A stretch of DNA of 64,000 nt from Vibrio pelagius (GCF_024347575.1 NZ_AP025503.1:2914001-2978000), one strand, 5' to 3'; positions 18,291 through 28,366 are shown, counted from the first letter of the stretch. A program made the numbers and translations. Notes: generated by a model from the sequence alone, not told the origin.

Positions 18291-18525
18291 GGTTACTTCC
18301 TATTCTTCACGCAATCGTTTGTCCTTTAATATCAAGTAACCGTGAAAAATCCGAGAAGTTCACTATTATTCTGTCTGTTAGATCACTGATATCTGTTTAT
18401 TATCTACTCTGACCAATCGATAAGATCCCATAAAGACATGACCACAATCATGATCTAACGCGTTTTATCTGTTATATTCTTACGAAGATTTTTTACATTA
18501 ATTGATTAAATACGGAGATATTCCT

Positions 18526-19302
18526 ATGCGTCGTCCTGTAGTGATGGGTAACTGGAAACTTAACGGTAGCAAAGCAATGGTAACTGAGCTGCTAACTGGT
18601 CTTAACGCTGAACTTGAAGGCGTTGAAGGTGTAGACGTAGCAGTAGCTCCACCAGCACTTTACATCGATCTAGCTGAGCGTCTTATCGCAGAAGGCGGTA
18701 ACAAAATCATCCTAGGTGCACAAAACACTGACCTAAACAACAGCGGTGCTTTCACTGGCGACATGTCTCCAGAAATGCTGAAAGACTTCGGTGCTTCTCA
18801 CATCATCATCGGTCACTCTGAGCGTCGTGAGTACCACAACGAATCAGACGAGTTCGTCGCTAAGAAATTCAAATTCCTACAAGAGAACGGCCTGAAGCCA
18901 GTTTTCTGTATCGGTGAATCTGAAGCGCAAAACGAAGCAGGCGAAACAGAAGCAGTATGTGCGCGTCAAATCAACGCAGTTATCGACGCTTACGGCGTTG
19001 AAGCTCTAAACGGCGCAATCATCGCTTACGAACCAATCTGGGCTATCGGTACTGGTAAAGCAGCAACAGCTGAAGATGCACAACGCATCCACGCTTCTAT
19101 CCGTGCAATGATCGCTGAAAAAGACGCAGCAGTTGCTGAGCAAGTAATCATCCAATACGGTGGTTCTGTTAAGCCTGAAAACGCTGAAGCTTACTTCGCA
19201 CAACCAGACATCGACGGTGCTCTAGTTGGCGGCGCAGCTCTAAACGCAGCTGGTTTCGCAGCTATCGCTAAAGCAGCAGCTAAAGCAAAAGCAAAAGCTT
19301 AA
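18526..19302 (+). CDS. tpiA: Triosephosphate isomerase
   Basis: Interconverts glyceraldehyde-3-phosphate and dihydroxyacetone phosphate. The 258-residue protein shows Lys11 in GNWKLNG, the catalytic His in IIGHSERRE and the catalytic Glu in [11 protein letters not shown]. The open frame starts 24 bases earlier, but the ATG at 18526 has a CGGAGAT ribosome-binding site and the family start [11 protein letters not shown]. The C-terminus ends in an alanine/lysine repeat (about [11 protein letters not shown]) slightly beyond the usual end. Codon use is strongly biased, as expected of an abundant enzyme. Monocistronic. Confidence 0.98.
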   Translation: MRRPVVMGNWKLNGSKAMVTELLTGLNAELEGVEGVDVAVAPPALYIDLAERLIAEGGNKIILGAQNTDLNNSGAFTGDMSPEMLKDFGASHIIIGHSERREYHNESDEFVAKKFKFLQENGLKPVFCIGESEAQNEAGETEAVCARQINAVIDAYGVEALNGAIIAYEPIWAIGTGKAATAEDAQRIHASIRAMIAEKDAAVAEQVIIQYGGSVKPENAEAYFAQPDIDGALVGGAALNAAGFAAIAKAAAKAKAKA

Positions 19303-19328
19303 TTTAGACTTCTCAGTTTAAATTGAAG

Positions 19329-19356
19329 GAAGGGTCAACTGCGGTTGGCCTTTTTA
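19329..19356 (+). terminator. Terminator of tpiA
   Basis: The stem gggtcaac / gttggcc with a tgcg loop is followed by TTTTTATT. Confidence 0.75.
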
Positions 19357-19395
19357 TTACCTGTCACCCAAGCCTAACTTTCATATATTCAGGCA

Positions 19396-19424
19396 TAAAA
19401 AAACCGCTGACACTGCAGCGGCTC
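19396..19424 (-). terminator. Terminator of pfkA
   Basis: On the minus strand a stem gccgctg / cagcggt is followed by TTTTTTTATG. It lies about 26 bases after the pfkA stop. Confidence 0.82.
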
Positions 19425-19449
19425 TTTACACTTTTAAACTAAGACCGGC

Positions 19450-20412
19450 TTAGAATAACTCTTCGGCAACCTTGAATAGGTCTGAACGATCTGGGTTTTT
19501 CATGTTCTCGATACAGTCGATGATATCGTGATGAACAAGCTGCTCTTTCTCGATACCAACACAACGACCACCGTGACCATCTTTAAGTAGGTGAACTGCG
19601 TAGTTACCCATACGAGAAGCCAGTACACGGTCGAATGCTGTTGGGCGACCACCACGTTGGATGTGACCAAGAACCGTTGCACGAGTTTCGCGACCAGTCG
19701 CGGCTTCGATCTCTTTCGCTAGCTCATTTGCATCCATCATCAGCTCAGTCAGTGCGATAATTGCGTGCTTCTTACCTTTAGCAATACCGTCTTGGATATT
19801 TTGGATAAGCTGCTCTTTATCTAGACCTGTTTCAGGCGTGATGATGTACTCACAACCACCAGCAATCGCAGACATTAGGGTTAAGTCACCACAGTGACGA
19901 CCCATGATCTCAACAATAGAGATACGTTGGTGTGAAGATGAAGTATCACGTAGGCGGTCGATGTTGTCGATCACAGTGTTCAGTGCGGTTAGATAACCGA
20001 TTGTGTAGTCAGTACCGGCGATATCGTTATCGATTGTGCCTGGTAGACCGATACATGGGTAGCCCATTTCAGTTAGCTTCTTCGCACCCATGTAAGAACC
20101 GTCACCACCGACAACAACAAGTGCTTCAATGCCGTGTTTTTTCAGGTTTTCGATACCTTTTTGGCGAACTTCAACTTCTTTGAACTCAGGGAAACGTGCA
20201 GAGCCTAAGAAAGTACCACCACGGTTGATCACGTCAGATACGCTAGAGCGATCCAGTTTCTGAATGCGATCTTCAACCAGACCTAGGTAGCCATCGTAAA
20301 TGCCGTAAACTTCGATACCAGAAGACAACGCTGTACGAACAACACCACGAACTGCTGCGTTCATACCAGGTGCGTCACCGCCACTTGTTAAAACACCGAT
20401 TTTCTTAATCAT
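19450..20412 (-). CDS. pfkA: ATP-dependent 6-phosphofructokinase
   Basis: Phosphorylates fructose-6-phosphate, the committing step of glycolysis. The 320-residue protein equals E. coli PfkA in length. Motifs are the ATP loop [19 protein letters not shown], the catalytic [19 protein letters not shown] and [12 protein letters not shown]. The frame is open four codons further, but the ATG at 20412 gives [13 protein letters not shown] as in E. coli. It lies downstream of fieF on the same strand, the E. coli order cpxP-fieF-pfkA, but a 314-base gap suggests its own promoter. Confidence 0.98.
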   Translation of the reverse strand: MIKKIGVLTSGGDAPGMNAAVRGVVRTALSSGIEVYGIYDGYLGLVEDRIQKLDRSSVSDVINRGGTFLGSARFPEFKEVEVRQKGIENLKKHGIEALVVVGGDGSYMGAKKLTEMGYPCIGLPGTIDNDIAGTDYTIGYLTALNTVIDNIDRLRDTSSSHQRISIVEIMGRHCGDLTLMSAIAGGCEYIITPETGLDKEQLIQNIQDGIAKGKKHAIIALTELMMDANELAKEIEAATGRETRATVLGHIQRGGRPTAFDRVLASRMGNYAVHLLKDGHGGRCVGIEKEQLVHHDIIDCIENMKNPDRSDLFKVAEELF

Positions 20413-20726
20413 GCTCACCCTCAATATTTGGGAATTTATTATTCAATTCTTGCTCTTGCTGATTGTATATCAACAAGATTTTAAATCTATATTTGTGCGC
20501 TATGTTACATTTACTCAACAGGAATACCACTCAAATCGCACAAATTTATGTAACTTTTCTACTTCTGTAGGAGTATTACAGTTTTGCTCAATAACTTTGT
20601 TGATTCACATCAGAATCAACATTAATTGTTATTGGCTGATTTTTTTATCACCAAAGTACTAGTGAATTTTACTCAATGTAGTCCAAAAATTCCCCACTTA
20701 CCATTTAGGCTGAGCCGCGAGTCTCG
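20413..20726. other. fieF-pfkA spacer with operator-like palindrome
   Basis: These 314 AT-rich bases lead into pfkA. The main feature is a perfect 8-bp inverted repeat GTTGATTC-N6-GAATCAAC at 20599-20620. It has no T-run, so it looks more like a protein-binding site than a terminator. No ORF with a credible start is present. Confidence 0.45.
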
Positions 20727-21635
20727 CTACCAAGAGCGAAATTTTTGCTTCTTCTCTGGGCCAAACACCACCGAGTAAGGATCTTGATGGATCAGTACAT
20801 CAGCATCAGGGAACACCGACAACAACTTGTCCTCAACATCATCGGAAATGCGATGCGCTTCAATAAGTGGCATCTCATCTTCTAGCTCTAAATGCAGCTG
20901 GATAAACCGCACTGGACCTGAGCGTCGAGTTCTGAGCTGATGAACCCCTAAAACACCTTCAATGCTTAACGCAACTTCCTTAATTTGAGCTAATTCCTTA
21001 TCGGGTAGCTTTCTATCAAGCAGAGACTGAATCGCCTCCATCGCCATTTGATAAGCGCTATAAAGAATATAGCCACCAATCGCTATGGCAAAAATTGAGT
21101 CTGCTTGCGTGAAACCCAACCAGCTCAAGCCTAGAGCCAACATAATGGCAGCATTCATATACAGGTCAGACTGATAATGGAGAGAATCTGCAGCAATGGC
21201 TTGGCTGCCTGTTTTCTTCACCACGTGTTGTTGGAAACGGACCAGAGCAAAGGTCACCAAAATGGCAAACAGGCTAACATAGATACCCAGTTCTGGAGAG
21301 TTAAGCTCATGAGGTCTAAAGAAGCGTTCGACGCCGTTTAAGATAAGGAAACAGGCAGAACCAGAGATGAACATGGCTTGAGCCAACGCTGCCAATGATT
21401 CGGCTTTACCATGACCGAAAGTGTGTTCCCTATCGGCAGGCTGCAATGAATAACGCACCACCAATAGATTGACTAATGAAGCGGCGATATCGAGCAGTGA
21501 GTCGACCACGGAGGCTAAGAGACTCACCGAACCTGTCACCCACCAAACGGCAACTTTAACGACCAATAAGAGAGTCGCGACGATAGTGGCTGCCCAAGCC
21601 GCAAGTGTCACGAGACGAGCGTATTCTGCTTTCAT
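20727..21635 (-). CDS. fieF: Cation-diffusion-facilitator efflux pump FieF (YiiP)
   Basis: An inner-membrane proton-coupled exporter of Fe2+, Zn2+ and similar ions. The 302-residue protein aligns with E. coli FieF (300). It has six hydrophobic helices; the D-x-x-x-D metal site in [13 protein letters not shown], the H-x-x-x-D site in [10 protein letters not shown], and [13 protein letters not shown]. The C-terminal cytoplasmic domain carries [22 protein letters not shown] and HQDPYS. The open frame runs to 21704; the ATG at 21635 gives MKAEYARLV, matching the family. It lies between cpxP and pfkA as in E. coli. Confidence 0.95.
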   Translation of the reverse strand: MKAEYARLVTLAAWAATIVATLLLVVKVAVWWVTGSVSLLASVVDSLLDIAASLVNLLVVRYSLQPADREHTFGHGKAESLAALAQAMFISGSACFLILNGVERFFRPHELNSPELGIYVSLFAILVTFALVRFQQHVVKKTGSQAIAADSLHYQSDLYMNAAIMLALGLSWLGFTQADSIFAIAIGGYILYSAYQMAMEAIQSLLDRKLPDKELAQIKEVALSIEGVLGVHQLRTRRSGPVRFIQLHLELEDEMPLIEAHRISDDVEDKLLSVFPDADVLIHQDPYSVVFGPEKKQKFRSW

Positions 21636-21730
21636 ATTCTGACTATTGTTGGATCTATTGCACAAAGTATAACCTGACAAAAACCGATTGAATATGACAG
21701 TCAATCACTTAAATTTTTGTAATCGCGATC

Positions 21731-21752
21731 AAAAAAAGCGACACATGGTCGC
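21731..21752 (-). terminator. Terminator of cpxP
   Basis: On the minus strand the stem gcgac / gtcgc is followed by TTTTTTT. Confidence 0.7.
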
Positions 21753-21800
21753 TTCTTTGGTTTTGCTCATCTAGCTCAGGCGTGGTGTCACGCTCAGTAC

Positions 21801-22310
21801 TTAGCTGTCTTTATTTGCACGCTTTTCCATTTTCTCTACACACTTAGCCATACGCTCTTGTTGCAGTTCCGTTAGCTTTGTTTTCTGCGCAGGAGTTAAA
21901 ACACTCATCATTTCGTGCTGCTTTTTCAACATAGCAACGCGGCGTTCTGTCTGTTTCTCTACCATTTGGCTAGCCAGTTCGTTGGCTGCGGCTTCATCGA
22001 AGGTGTCTGCCAGAACCAATGCTTGAACTTGTTCGCGATGCGCCTTCATCTCTGCCATTTTTTCAGCTTTGTTCGCAGAGCGCTTCTCTTTCATCGCCGC
22101 TCTGTCTGCTTCACGCATCTCTTTAAGCTGCTCTTTCTGCGCATCTGTTAGGTCTAGTTGACGCATGATCTTCTTATCGAAACCGCCACACTTACCGTGC
22201 ATACCTTTGTGGTCACCTTTATCACCGCCACCATACGCATACGCACTTGCTGTACCAAACACTAGTGGAAGAGCTGCAGCTGCTAGTACAAGTTTCTTAG
22301 TCATTTTCAT
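21801..22310 (-). CDS. cpxP: Periplasmic CpxP/Spy-family stress protein
   Basis: A periplasmic chaperone-like inhibitor of CpxA. The 169-residue precursor has a signal peptide (KKLVLAAAALPLVFG, cleavage after ASAYA) and the two LTxxQ motifs of the family, LTDAQKEQLKEMREA and LTPAQKTKLTELQ, in a helical, lysine/methionine-rich body. A GGGDKGDHKGMHGKCGG segment after cleavage could bind metal. It diverges from cpxRA over a perfect CpxR box, which fits its role as the most Cpx-responsive gene. The ATG is preceded by GAGG. Confidence 0.9.
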   Translation of the reverse strand: MKMTKKLVLAAAALPLVFGTASAYAYGGGDKGDHKGMHGKCGGFDKKIMRQLDLTDAQKEQLKEMREADRAAMKEKRSANKAEKMAEMKAHREQVQALVLADTFDEAAANELASQMVEKQTERRVAMLKKQHEMMSVLTPAQKTKLTELQQERMAKCVEKMEKRANKDS

Positions 22311-22391
22311 AATCTTTGCCTCAAATTGGTATAATCATTCGTGTGTCTGCGTCTGTTGGTCAGCGCTTGAGTATAGAATAGAAGCTCGCAC

Positions 22392-22427
22392 GTAAAGCAA
22401 CGTGTAGAAAGCGTAAAGAATCGTAAA
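22392..22427. promoter_or_regulatory. CpxR-binding site
   Basis: GTAAA-N5-GTAAA occurs exactly at 22413-22427. A further GTAAA half-site lies at 22392-22396, 21 bases (about two helical turns) upstream. This is the established CpxR consensus, placed between the divergent cpxP and cpxRA genes. Confidence 0.9.
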
Positions 22428-22493
22428 GAGTGCAAATTGGCGAATAGTTAGCAGTTATTATTTAGGTGTAAACAACACAACAAGGTTCTCCCT

Positions 22494-23189
22494 ATGGCAA
22501 ATATCCTCCTTATTGATGACGACACGGAACTGACCAGTCTGTTAAAAGACATTTTGAGCTTTGAAGGCTTTACAGTCACCGAAGCCAATGATGGCTACGC
22601 TGGTCTCGAGGCCATCAATAACGACATCGACCTTATCTTATTAGATGTGATGATGCCTAAGCTCAATGGGATGGAGACTCTCAAAAAACTACGCGAGTCA
22701 TGGGAAACCCCTGTATTAATGCTGACAGCAAAAGGCGAAGAGATCGATCGTGTGATCGGACTTGAGCTCGGCGCTGACGACTATCTACCTAAACCGTTCA
22801 GTGATCGTGAGCTTCTGGCTCGTATTCGTGCCATCTTGCGACGCACTCAATCAAACGGCAGCACAGAGAAAGCAACCAGCAGCGATTGTATCCGCTACCA
22901 AGACTTAGCGGTCTACCCCGGAAAACAAGAAGCTTACTGCAACGAGCAACTGCTGGATCTCACCACTACCGAGTTCGCCCTATTGAGCCATCTAATTCAA
23001 AATCCAGGACAAGTGATCACCAAGGAGTCACTCAGCTTAGATGTACTCGGAAAAAGATTGGCAGCCTTTGACCGTGCAATCGATATGCACATCTCTAACT
23101 TGAGAAAGAAAGTACCAGAACGTCCTGATGGCAAAGCACGCATTAAGACCCTGCGTGGCCGTGGCTATCTACTTGTTGAGGAAGATTAA
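22494..23189 (+). CDS. cpxR: Envelope-stress response regulator CpxR
   Basis: An OmpR-type response regulator. The 231-residue protein has a receiver domain with acidic pocket D8/D9/D10, phospho-acceptor D51 (DLILLDVMMP), T in MLTAKG and K in DYLPKPF. A winged-helix domain follows (LTTTEFALLSHLIQNPGQV to KTLRGRGYLL). It closely follows E. coli CpxR. Its stop overlaps the cpxA ATG by one base, which couples the two. The CpxR box lies 67 bases upstream, implying autoregulation. Confidence 0.96.
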   Translation: MANILLIDDDTELTSLLKDILSFEGFTVTEANDGYAGLEAINNDIDLILLDVMMPKLNGMETLKKLRESWETPVLMLTAKGEEIDRVIGLELGADDYLPKPFSDRELLARIRAILRRTQSNGSTEKATSSDCIRYQDLAVYPGKQEAYCNEQLLDLTTTEFALLSHLIQNPGQVITKESLSLDVLGKRLAAFDRAIDMHISNLRKKVPERPDGKARIKTLRGRGYLLVEED

Positions 23190-24571
23190 TGCGCTTACCT
23201 AAAATCACCAGTTTATATGGACGTATCTTTGCTATTTTTTGGTTCACCATGTTATTGGTGCTTTTATCAGTGCTCTCTTTACCACACCTAGACCCTCGCG
23301 TTGCACGAGATATTCCAACAGAACATTACGACAAACTCACTCGCATCGCTAAGGCGACCGAAAAGCGCTTCGCCGGAGAAGACAACCTTGGCAAGATTAT
23401 TTTTCAACTTGAGGGACCACCTCGCAGCCGCAAAGACTCTCGCCCACGCATCTACTTGACCGATTTAGATGGTAGCGTCTTGACCACCAAGCGCCACTCT
23501 AACTATAAGGTCAAAGCAATCCGCAACTTTGTCACCACTATTGATAACCCAGACGTCCCTAAACAGAAGCTTTATGGGCATTACATGGTCGCAGGCCCAG
23601 TCCCTGTGGTACTGGCTAATGAAGACCTGATGATGTACGTCAGTGTTAAATGGAATCAACCACCACCTTTTCTATTAAGACTGTTTGATAAACCACTGCA
23701 GCTACTCCTCGCGGTAATGCTTGCCAGTACCCCGCTACTATTATGGCTTGCTTGGGCACTCAGCCAGCCGGCTCGACGACTAGAGCGTGCAGCTCAGCGA
23801 GTAGCGAAAGGCGAATTTGAGGTCGACCCTACCCTTGAAAAGGGCACATCAGAGTTCCGTCAAGCAGGGAAAAGCTTCAACCAAATGGTCGAGGCCGTCA
23901 ATCAGATGATCTCAGGGCAACAGCGACTGCTCTCCGACATCTCACATGAACTGCGCTCCCCCTTAACGCGCCTGAGAATGGCTAATGCGCTGGCTATCCG
24001 CAAGCAGGGCGAAAGCCAAGAGTTGGAGCGTATTGATACTGAAGCGCAGCGATTAGAGCAGATGATCAGTGAACTTCTAACATTATCGCGTATGCAGGTT
24101 GATAGCCATATCACACGAGAGATTCAGCCACTGTCGAGCCTGTGGGAAGAGATCCTAAAAGATGCGGAATTTGAAGCAGAGCAGATGAATAAAAACCTCA
24201 CCTTCTCTGCGATTCCAGATCGTTCGATTTCAGGTAACCCTAAGCTATTAATGAGCGCACTTGATAACATCATCCGCAATGCCATCTACTACGGTAAAGA
24301 TAAGGTCGATGTACAGATGAACGTCAAGCAAGACCAGCTGACGATTCAGGTCAATGATAATGGCGATGGCGTTCCAGAAGCAGAGCTTGAATCGATATTC
24401 CGACCATTCTATCGAGTCTCAACAGCGCGCGATCGAAACTCTGGAGGCACAGGATTGGGTTTGACCATCACTGAAAGTGCGATTCGTCAACACAGTGGCA
24501 CCATCACAGCCAGTCGCAGCTCATTGGGTGGATTACAGGTTGAAATTACCCTTCCGATCATACCTTTGTAA
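23189..24571 (+). CDS. cpxA: Envelope-stress sensor histidine kinase CpxA
   Basis: An inner-membrane sensor kinase/phosphatase of misfolded envelope proteins. The 460-residue protein has a first membrane helix (about residues 12-31), a periplasmic sensor of about 135 residues, a second helix (about 169-191), and a HAMP segment. The phospho-accepting His253 is in SDISHELRSPLTRL. The ATPase domain has NIIRNAIYYG, NDNGDGVPEAE and GGTGLGLTI. It is the second gene of cpxRA. Confidence 0.95.
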   Translation: MRLPKITSLYGRIFAIFWFTMLLVLLSVLSLPHLDPRVARDIPTEHYDKLTRIAKATEKRFAGEDNLGKIIFQLEGPPRSRKDSRPRIYLTDLDGSVLTTKRHSNYKVKAIRNFVTTIDNPDVPKQKLYGHYMVAGPVPVVLANEDLMMYVSVKWNQPPPFLLRLFDKPLQLLLAVMLASTPLLLWLAWALSQPARRLERAAQRVAKGEFEVDPTLEKGTSEFRQAGKSFNQMVEAVNQMISGQQRLLSDISHELRSPLTRLRMANALAIRKQGESQELERIDTEAQRLEQMISELLTLSRMQVDSHITREIQPLSSLWEEILKDAEFEAEQMNKNLTFSAIPDRSISGNPKLLMSALDNIIRNAIYYGKDKVDVQMNVKQDQLTIQVNDNGDGVPEAELESIFRPFYRVSTARDRNSGGTGLGLTITESAIRQHSGTITASRSSLGGLQVEITLPIIPL

Positions 24572-24592
24572 TAACCCTACAAAGATCTAGTT

Positions 24593-24611
24593 GATAATGA
24601 GATCCATTATC
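24593..24611. promoter_or_regulatory. Fur box upstream of sodA
   Basis: GATAATGAGATCCATTATC matches 16 of 19 positions of the classical Fur box GATAATGATAATCATTATC. It lies 36 bases before the sodA ATG. Iron repression of sodA by Fur is known in E. coli. Confidence 0.85.
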
Positions 24612-24646
24612 ATTAATGTAAATCCTCTAATTAAGGAGGATTTACT

Positions 24647-25264
24647 ATGTCACACGCTTTTCCAGAACTGCCATACGCTTACGATGCTTTAGAGCCTTAC
24701 ATTGATGCTAAAACAATGGAGGTTCACTACAGTAAACACCACAGAACCTATTACGATAAGTTCATGGCAGCGATTTCAGGTACCGATTTAGAGACACAGC
24801 CTCTAACAGAAATTTTTGCCAACATCTCTAAGCATTCACCGGCAGTACGCAATAACGGTGGCGGCTACTATAACCACATCCTTTACTGGAACTGCATGTC
24901 GAAAGATGGTGGCGGTGAACCGAGTGGGGATCTAGCCAAAGACATTGTTGCAACGTTTGGTGACTTAGAGAGCTTTAAAGATCAATTCGCTCAAGCCGCT
25001 ATCAACACCTTTGGCTCAGGCTTCGCTTGGCTTATCGTTAAAGATGGTGTGCTGAAAATCGTCTCTACGTCTAACCAAGATAACCCTTGGATGGACGCAG
25101 TAGATAGCCAAGGTGAGCCGATTCTAGCGCTCGACGTTTGGGAGCACGCTTACTACATCAGCTACCAGAACCGCCGCCCTGACTACATCAATGCATGGTG
25201 GAATGTCGTGAACTGGGATGCCGTTGCAGAAAACTACGCACAGGCGCTAGCAAACAAAGCGTAA
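24647..25264 (+). CDS. sodA: Superoxide dismutase, Mn type
   Basis: Dismutates superoxide in the cytoplasm. The 205-residue protein has the metal ligands: a His in HYSKHHRTYYDK, a His in YYNHILYW, and Asp and His in LDVWEHAYYISYQNRRPDYI. The second-shell glutamine lies in the C-terminal domain (STSNQDNPWM), the Mn-SOD pattern; Fe enzymes carry it near the second His. A Fur box directly upstream implies induction under iron limitation, as is typical for Mn-SOD. It follows cpxA with a 75-base gap. The ribosome-binding site AAGGAGGA is strong. Confidence 0.92.
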   Translation: MSHAFPELPYAYDALEPYIDAKTMEVHYSKHHRTYYDKFMAAISGTDLETQPLTEIFANISKHSPAVRNNGGGYYNHILYWNCMSKDGGGEPSGDLAKDIVATFGDLESFKDQFAQAAINTFGSGFAWLIVKDGVLKIVSTSNQDNPWMDAVDSQGEPILALDVWEHAYYISYQNRRPDYINAWWNVVNWDAVAENYAQALANKA

Positions 25265-25269
25265 TCGTT

Positions 25270-25302
25270 CGGTGGCAACTGTACTCACTCAGCCTGCCAC
25301 CG
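25270..25302. other. Hairpin between sodA and trmL
   Basis: An 8-bp inverted repeat CGGTGGCA / TGCCACCG with a 17-nt loop lies just after the sodA stop and 38 bases before trmL. There is no T-run, so termination is uncertain; it may protect the sodA 3' end. Confidence 0.4.
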
Positions 25303-25340
25303 TATACTCAAGCTACTTTTTATCTAGCTAGTGAACCAGT

Positions 25341-25820
25341 ATGTTTGATATCGCGCTTTACGAACCTGAAATTGCACCTAACACAGGTAACATCATTCGC
25401 CTATGTGCCAACTGTGGTGCCAACCTACACCTGATTGAACCACTCGGTTTTGATTTAGAAGAGAAAAAAGTACGCCGCGCAGGTTTGGATTACCACGACC
25501 TCGCTCGCGTAAAGCGTCACAAGAACCTTGAAGCGTTTCTAGAGTACCTAGAGAACGAACGCGAGGGTGAATTCCGTATCTTCGCCTGCACCACTAAAAC
25601 CACAGGCCATCACGTAGATGCAAAGTTCCAACAAGGTGATGTTCTGATGTTTGGCCCAGAAACGCGTGGTCTGCCAGCAGAGTTAATTGAAAGCATGCCG
25701 ATGGAGCAACGTATCCGCATTCCAATGATGCCAGACGCTCGCAGCCTAAACCTATCGAATGCAGTTGCGATCATTGCATTTGAAGCGTGGCGACAAATGG
25801 GCTTTGAAGGCGCTGTTTAG
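25341..25820 (+). CDS. trmL: tRNA (cytidine/uridine-2'-O-)-methyltransferase TrmL
   Basis: A SPOUT-class enzyme that methylates the wobble nucleotide of tRNA-Leu isoacceptors. The 159-residue protein has the trefoil-knot motifs [29 protein letters not shown] and [19 protein letters not shown]. Length matches E. coli TrmL (157). It is preceded by sodA and followed by a strong terminator. Confidence 0.95.
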   Translation: MFDIALYEPEIAPNTGNIIRLCANCGANLHLIEPLGFDLEEKKVRRAGLDYHDLARVKRHKNLEAFLEYLENEREGEFRIFACTTKTTGHHVDAKFQQGDVLMFGPETRGLPAELIESMPMEQRIRIPMMPDARSLNLSNAVAIIAFEAWRQMGFEGAV

Positions 25821-25842
25821 CCAACCTTACCCTTACAGACAA

Positions 25843-25898
25843 TAAAAAAGGCTCTCTCCTTTTGTTCTGATAAAGAATCAAGGAGAGAGCCTTTTTTT
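25843..25898. terminator. Bidirectional terminator trmL / fxsA
   Basis: The stem aaaggctctctcctt / aaggagagagccttt with an 18-nt loop is flanked by AAAAAA and TTTTTTT. It separates the convergent trmL and fxsA genes. Confidence 0.88.
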
Positions 25899-25914
25899 GA
25901 TGATGAGATAGAGA

Positions 25915-26454
25915 CTAGTTCAAACGACTACGATCGTTGTCGTCGTCTTTCTTCTCAAACTCACCTTCGAAAGTATTGCCACCTTTCGATTGGTCAAAAG
26001 GATCTTGCTTGAACGAATCAGAGTTAAACGGGTCTTCACCAAATGGGCTGTGACCAAAACCTGCATGACCACCGGCGTGGAAGCCACCTGATACATTCTT
26101 CACGACCATTTTTTCCATCAGTTTTTTCGCGATGGCTGCGCGTGGTGCTGGCAGTAGTACCAACATACCTAGCGCATCGGTCATAAAGCCCGGCGTTAAT
26201 AGCAGTACCCCAGCTACAGCGAGCATCACGCCTTCAAGGATTTGTTGTGCTGGCATCTCGCCTTGCTGCAAGCGACCTTGAACCGACATTAAAGTCTGAA
26301 TCCCTTGGCTACGCACCAGTGATGCACCCACAAATGCTGTCACTAATACCAAGGCGATAGTTGGCCACAATCCTAAGAAGCCACCAACTTGAATAAATAA
26401 GCCGATCTCAATGATAGGCACAAAGATAAACAGTAATAATAAGATAGGAAACAC
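25915..26454 (-). CDS. fxsA: FxsA-family inner-membrane protein
   Basis: A small cytoplasmic-membrane protein whose E. coli homologue (FxsA) relieves phage T7 exclusion by the F plasmid; the physiological role is unknown. It has helices at about residues 1-20, 27-47 and 82-105 and the family motifs FVGASLVRSQG and LLLTPGFMTDALG. The hydrophilic tail is rich in Gly/His/Phe and ends with charged residues (EKKDDDNDRS). I chose the GTG at 26454 because it has a perfect GGAGG ribosome-binding site and starts MFPILLLLF as in the family; the frame is open to 26505. It diverges from aspA, the same order as in E. coli. Confidence 0.85.
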   Translation of the reverse strand: MFPILLLLFIFVPIIEIGLFIQVGGFLGLWPTIALVLVTAFVGASLVRSQGIQTLMSVQGRLQQGEMPAQQILEGVMLAVAGVLLLTPGFMTDALGMLVLLPAPRAAIAKKLMEKMVVKNVSGGFHAGGHAGFGHSPFGEDPFNSDSFKQDPFDQSKGGNTFEGEFEKKDDDNDRSRLN

Positions 26455-26737
26455 AAGCCCTCCTTTGTTGTGTTCAGTGTACGTTGAAAGCTCTTGCGAA
26501 CTCAAATTTATCCTGTAAATAAGCGTGTCTCATCCTCAAAAAATAGTTTGTGTAAGATTGACGAAACAAAAGCAAAAAAGGTGATCAACTTACTATTTTT
26601 ATGCGCTAGGTACAGTATTATGTGCCACATAAGTCAGGACGGATTTATCAGCCCAAAATTCTAGTGAACGGAGTTTCGCATAAAGGATAGGCTAATAACT
26701 AACTATATTATCAGAATAATTCTCTAAGGATCCTGTT

Positions 26738-28189
26738 ATGGCTACTCAATCTAAAGCTCCTGTTGAAGCTCCTCAAGCCACTCGTCTCGAAGAAGATCTA
26801 TTAGGTCAACGTCATGTTCCTGCAGATGCTTACTACGGCATCCACACTCTACGCGCTATCGAAAACTTTAACATCTCAAATGTCACTATCTCAGACGTGC
26901 CTGAGTTTGTGCGCGGCATGGTGATGACCAAGAAAGCTGCGGCTTTAGCAAACAAAGAGTTAGGTGTAATTCCAAGTGAAATCGCGAAGCACATCATTGC
27001 GGCATGTGACCTTATCCTAGATACGGGTAAGTGCATGGACCAATTCCCGTCAGATGTGTTCCAAGGCGGTGCGGGTACTTCTGTAAACATGAACGCAAAC
27101 GAAGTGGTTGCGAACGTGGCTCTTGAGCTTATGGGCAAAGAGAAAGGCCAATACGAGTTCATCAATCCAAATGACCACGTAAACAAGAGTCAATCAACCA
27201 ACTGTGCATATCCAACAGGCTTCCGTATCTCTGTTTACAACAGCGTACGTAAGCTTATCGATGCTATCGAATACCTAAAAGGCGCATTCGAACTTAAGAG
27301 TCAAGAGTTCAACACGGTTCTTAAGATGGGTCGCACTCAACTGCAAGACGCAGTACCAATGACAGTGGGCCAAGAGTTCCACGCATGGGCAGTAACGATC
27401 AATGAAGAGATCAAGAACCTAGAGTACACATCAAAGCTTCTTCTAGAAGTAAACCTAGGTGCAACTGCGATCGGTACGGGTCTAAACGCAGCACAAGGTT
27501 ACCAAGAGCTAGCGGTTAAACACCTTGCTGAAGTAACGGGCCTAGAGGTTTCTCCAGCAGAAGACCTAATCGAAGCAACTTCAGACTGTGGTGCATACGT
27601 AATGACCCATGGCGCACTAAAACGCCTAGCGGTTAAACTGTCTAAGATCTGTAACGACCTACGTCTACTTTCTTCGGGTCCACGCGCTGGCCTAAATGAA
27701 TTGAACCTTCCAGAGCTTCAAGCAGGTTCTTCAATCATGCCAGCTAAAGTAAACCCAGTAGTGCCTGAAGTAGTAAACCAAGTGTGCTTCAAAGTACTAG
27801 GTAACGACAACACGGTTTCTTTCGCAGCAGAAGGCGGTCAGCTTCAACTGAACGTGATGGAGCCGGTAATCGCTCAAAGCATGTTTGAGTCTCTAGACAT
27901 TCTAACCAATGCTTGTGTGAACCTACGTGACAAGTGTGTTGACGGCATCACTGTGAACAAAGAAGTGTGTGAAGCGCACGTGTTTAACTCTATCGGTATC
28001 GTCACTTACCTAAACCCATACATTGGCCACCACGAGGGTGACATCGTTGGTAAGATTTGTGCAGAAACCGGTAAGAGCGTTCGCGATGTGGTTCTAGAGC
28101 GCGGTCTTCTCACTGAAGAAGAACTTGATGACATTTTCTCAGTTGAAAACTTGATGCGCCCTCAGTATAAAGGCAAACGCTACGAGTAA
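26738..28189 (+). CDS. aspA: Aspartate ammonia-lyase (aspartase)
   Basis: Deaminates aspartate to fumarate and ammonia, feeding anaerobic fumarate respiration together with DcuA. The 483-residue protein follows E. coli AspA (478) closely. It has the superfamily signature [11 protein letters not shown], the [12 protein letters not shown] segment and [18 protein letters not shown]. One oddity: the substrate-site segment reads [10 protein letters not shown], with cysteine at residue 156 where E. coli has aspartate (QSTNDAYPTG). The ATG is preceded by AAGGATCC. It diverges from fxsA and has its own terminator before dcuA. Confidence 0.95.
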   Translation: MATQSKAPVEAPQATRLEEDLLGQRHVPADAYYGIHTLRAIENFNISNVTISDVPEFVRGMVMTKKAAALANKELGVIPSEIAKHIIAACDLILDTGKCMDQFPSDVFQGGAGTSVNMNANEVVANVALELMGKEKGQYEFINPNDHVNKSQSTNCAYPTGFRISVYNSVRKLIDAIEYLKGAFELKSQEFNTVLKMGRTQLQDAVPMTVGQEFHAWAVTINEEIKNLEYTSKLLLEVNLGATAIGTGLNAAQGYQELAVKHLAEVTGLEVSPAEDLIEATSDCGAYVMTHGALKRLAVKLSKICNDLRLLSSGPRAGLNELNLPELQAGSSIMPAKVNPVVPEVVNQVCFKVLGNDNTVSFAAEGGQLQLNVMEPVIAQSMFESLDILTNACVNLRDKCVDGITVNKEVCEAHVFNSIGIVTYLNPYIGHHEGDIVGKICAETGKSVRDVVLERGLLTEEELDDIFSVENLMRPQYKGKRYE

Positions 28190-28198
28190 GCTTGAATG

Positions 28199-28225
28199 TA
28201 GGGCTCCCGACGGAGCCCTTTTTTA
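28199..28225 (+). terminator. Terminator of aspA
   Basis: The stem agggctc / gagccct with a ccgacg loop is followed by TTTTTT. Confidence 0.85.
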
Positions 28226-28366
28226 GTCTCGAAAACGATTAACCATATATTTAAAGTGGCTTTATAACGAGACAAGCACTGACCGTAGTTGTTAGCTGTA
28301 GGTTCTATTATTTGAACACTCAGTGGCGAGTTTTCAGATAATAAAATCTAAAAATGAGGTGTTACT

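Noticed and set aside
26506..26737. FNR or CRP site upstream of aspA
   Set aside because: Only loose matches (GTGATCAAC, TGTGCCACA) without a proper second arm; regulation is plausible biologically but not supported by sequence.
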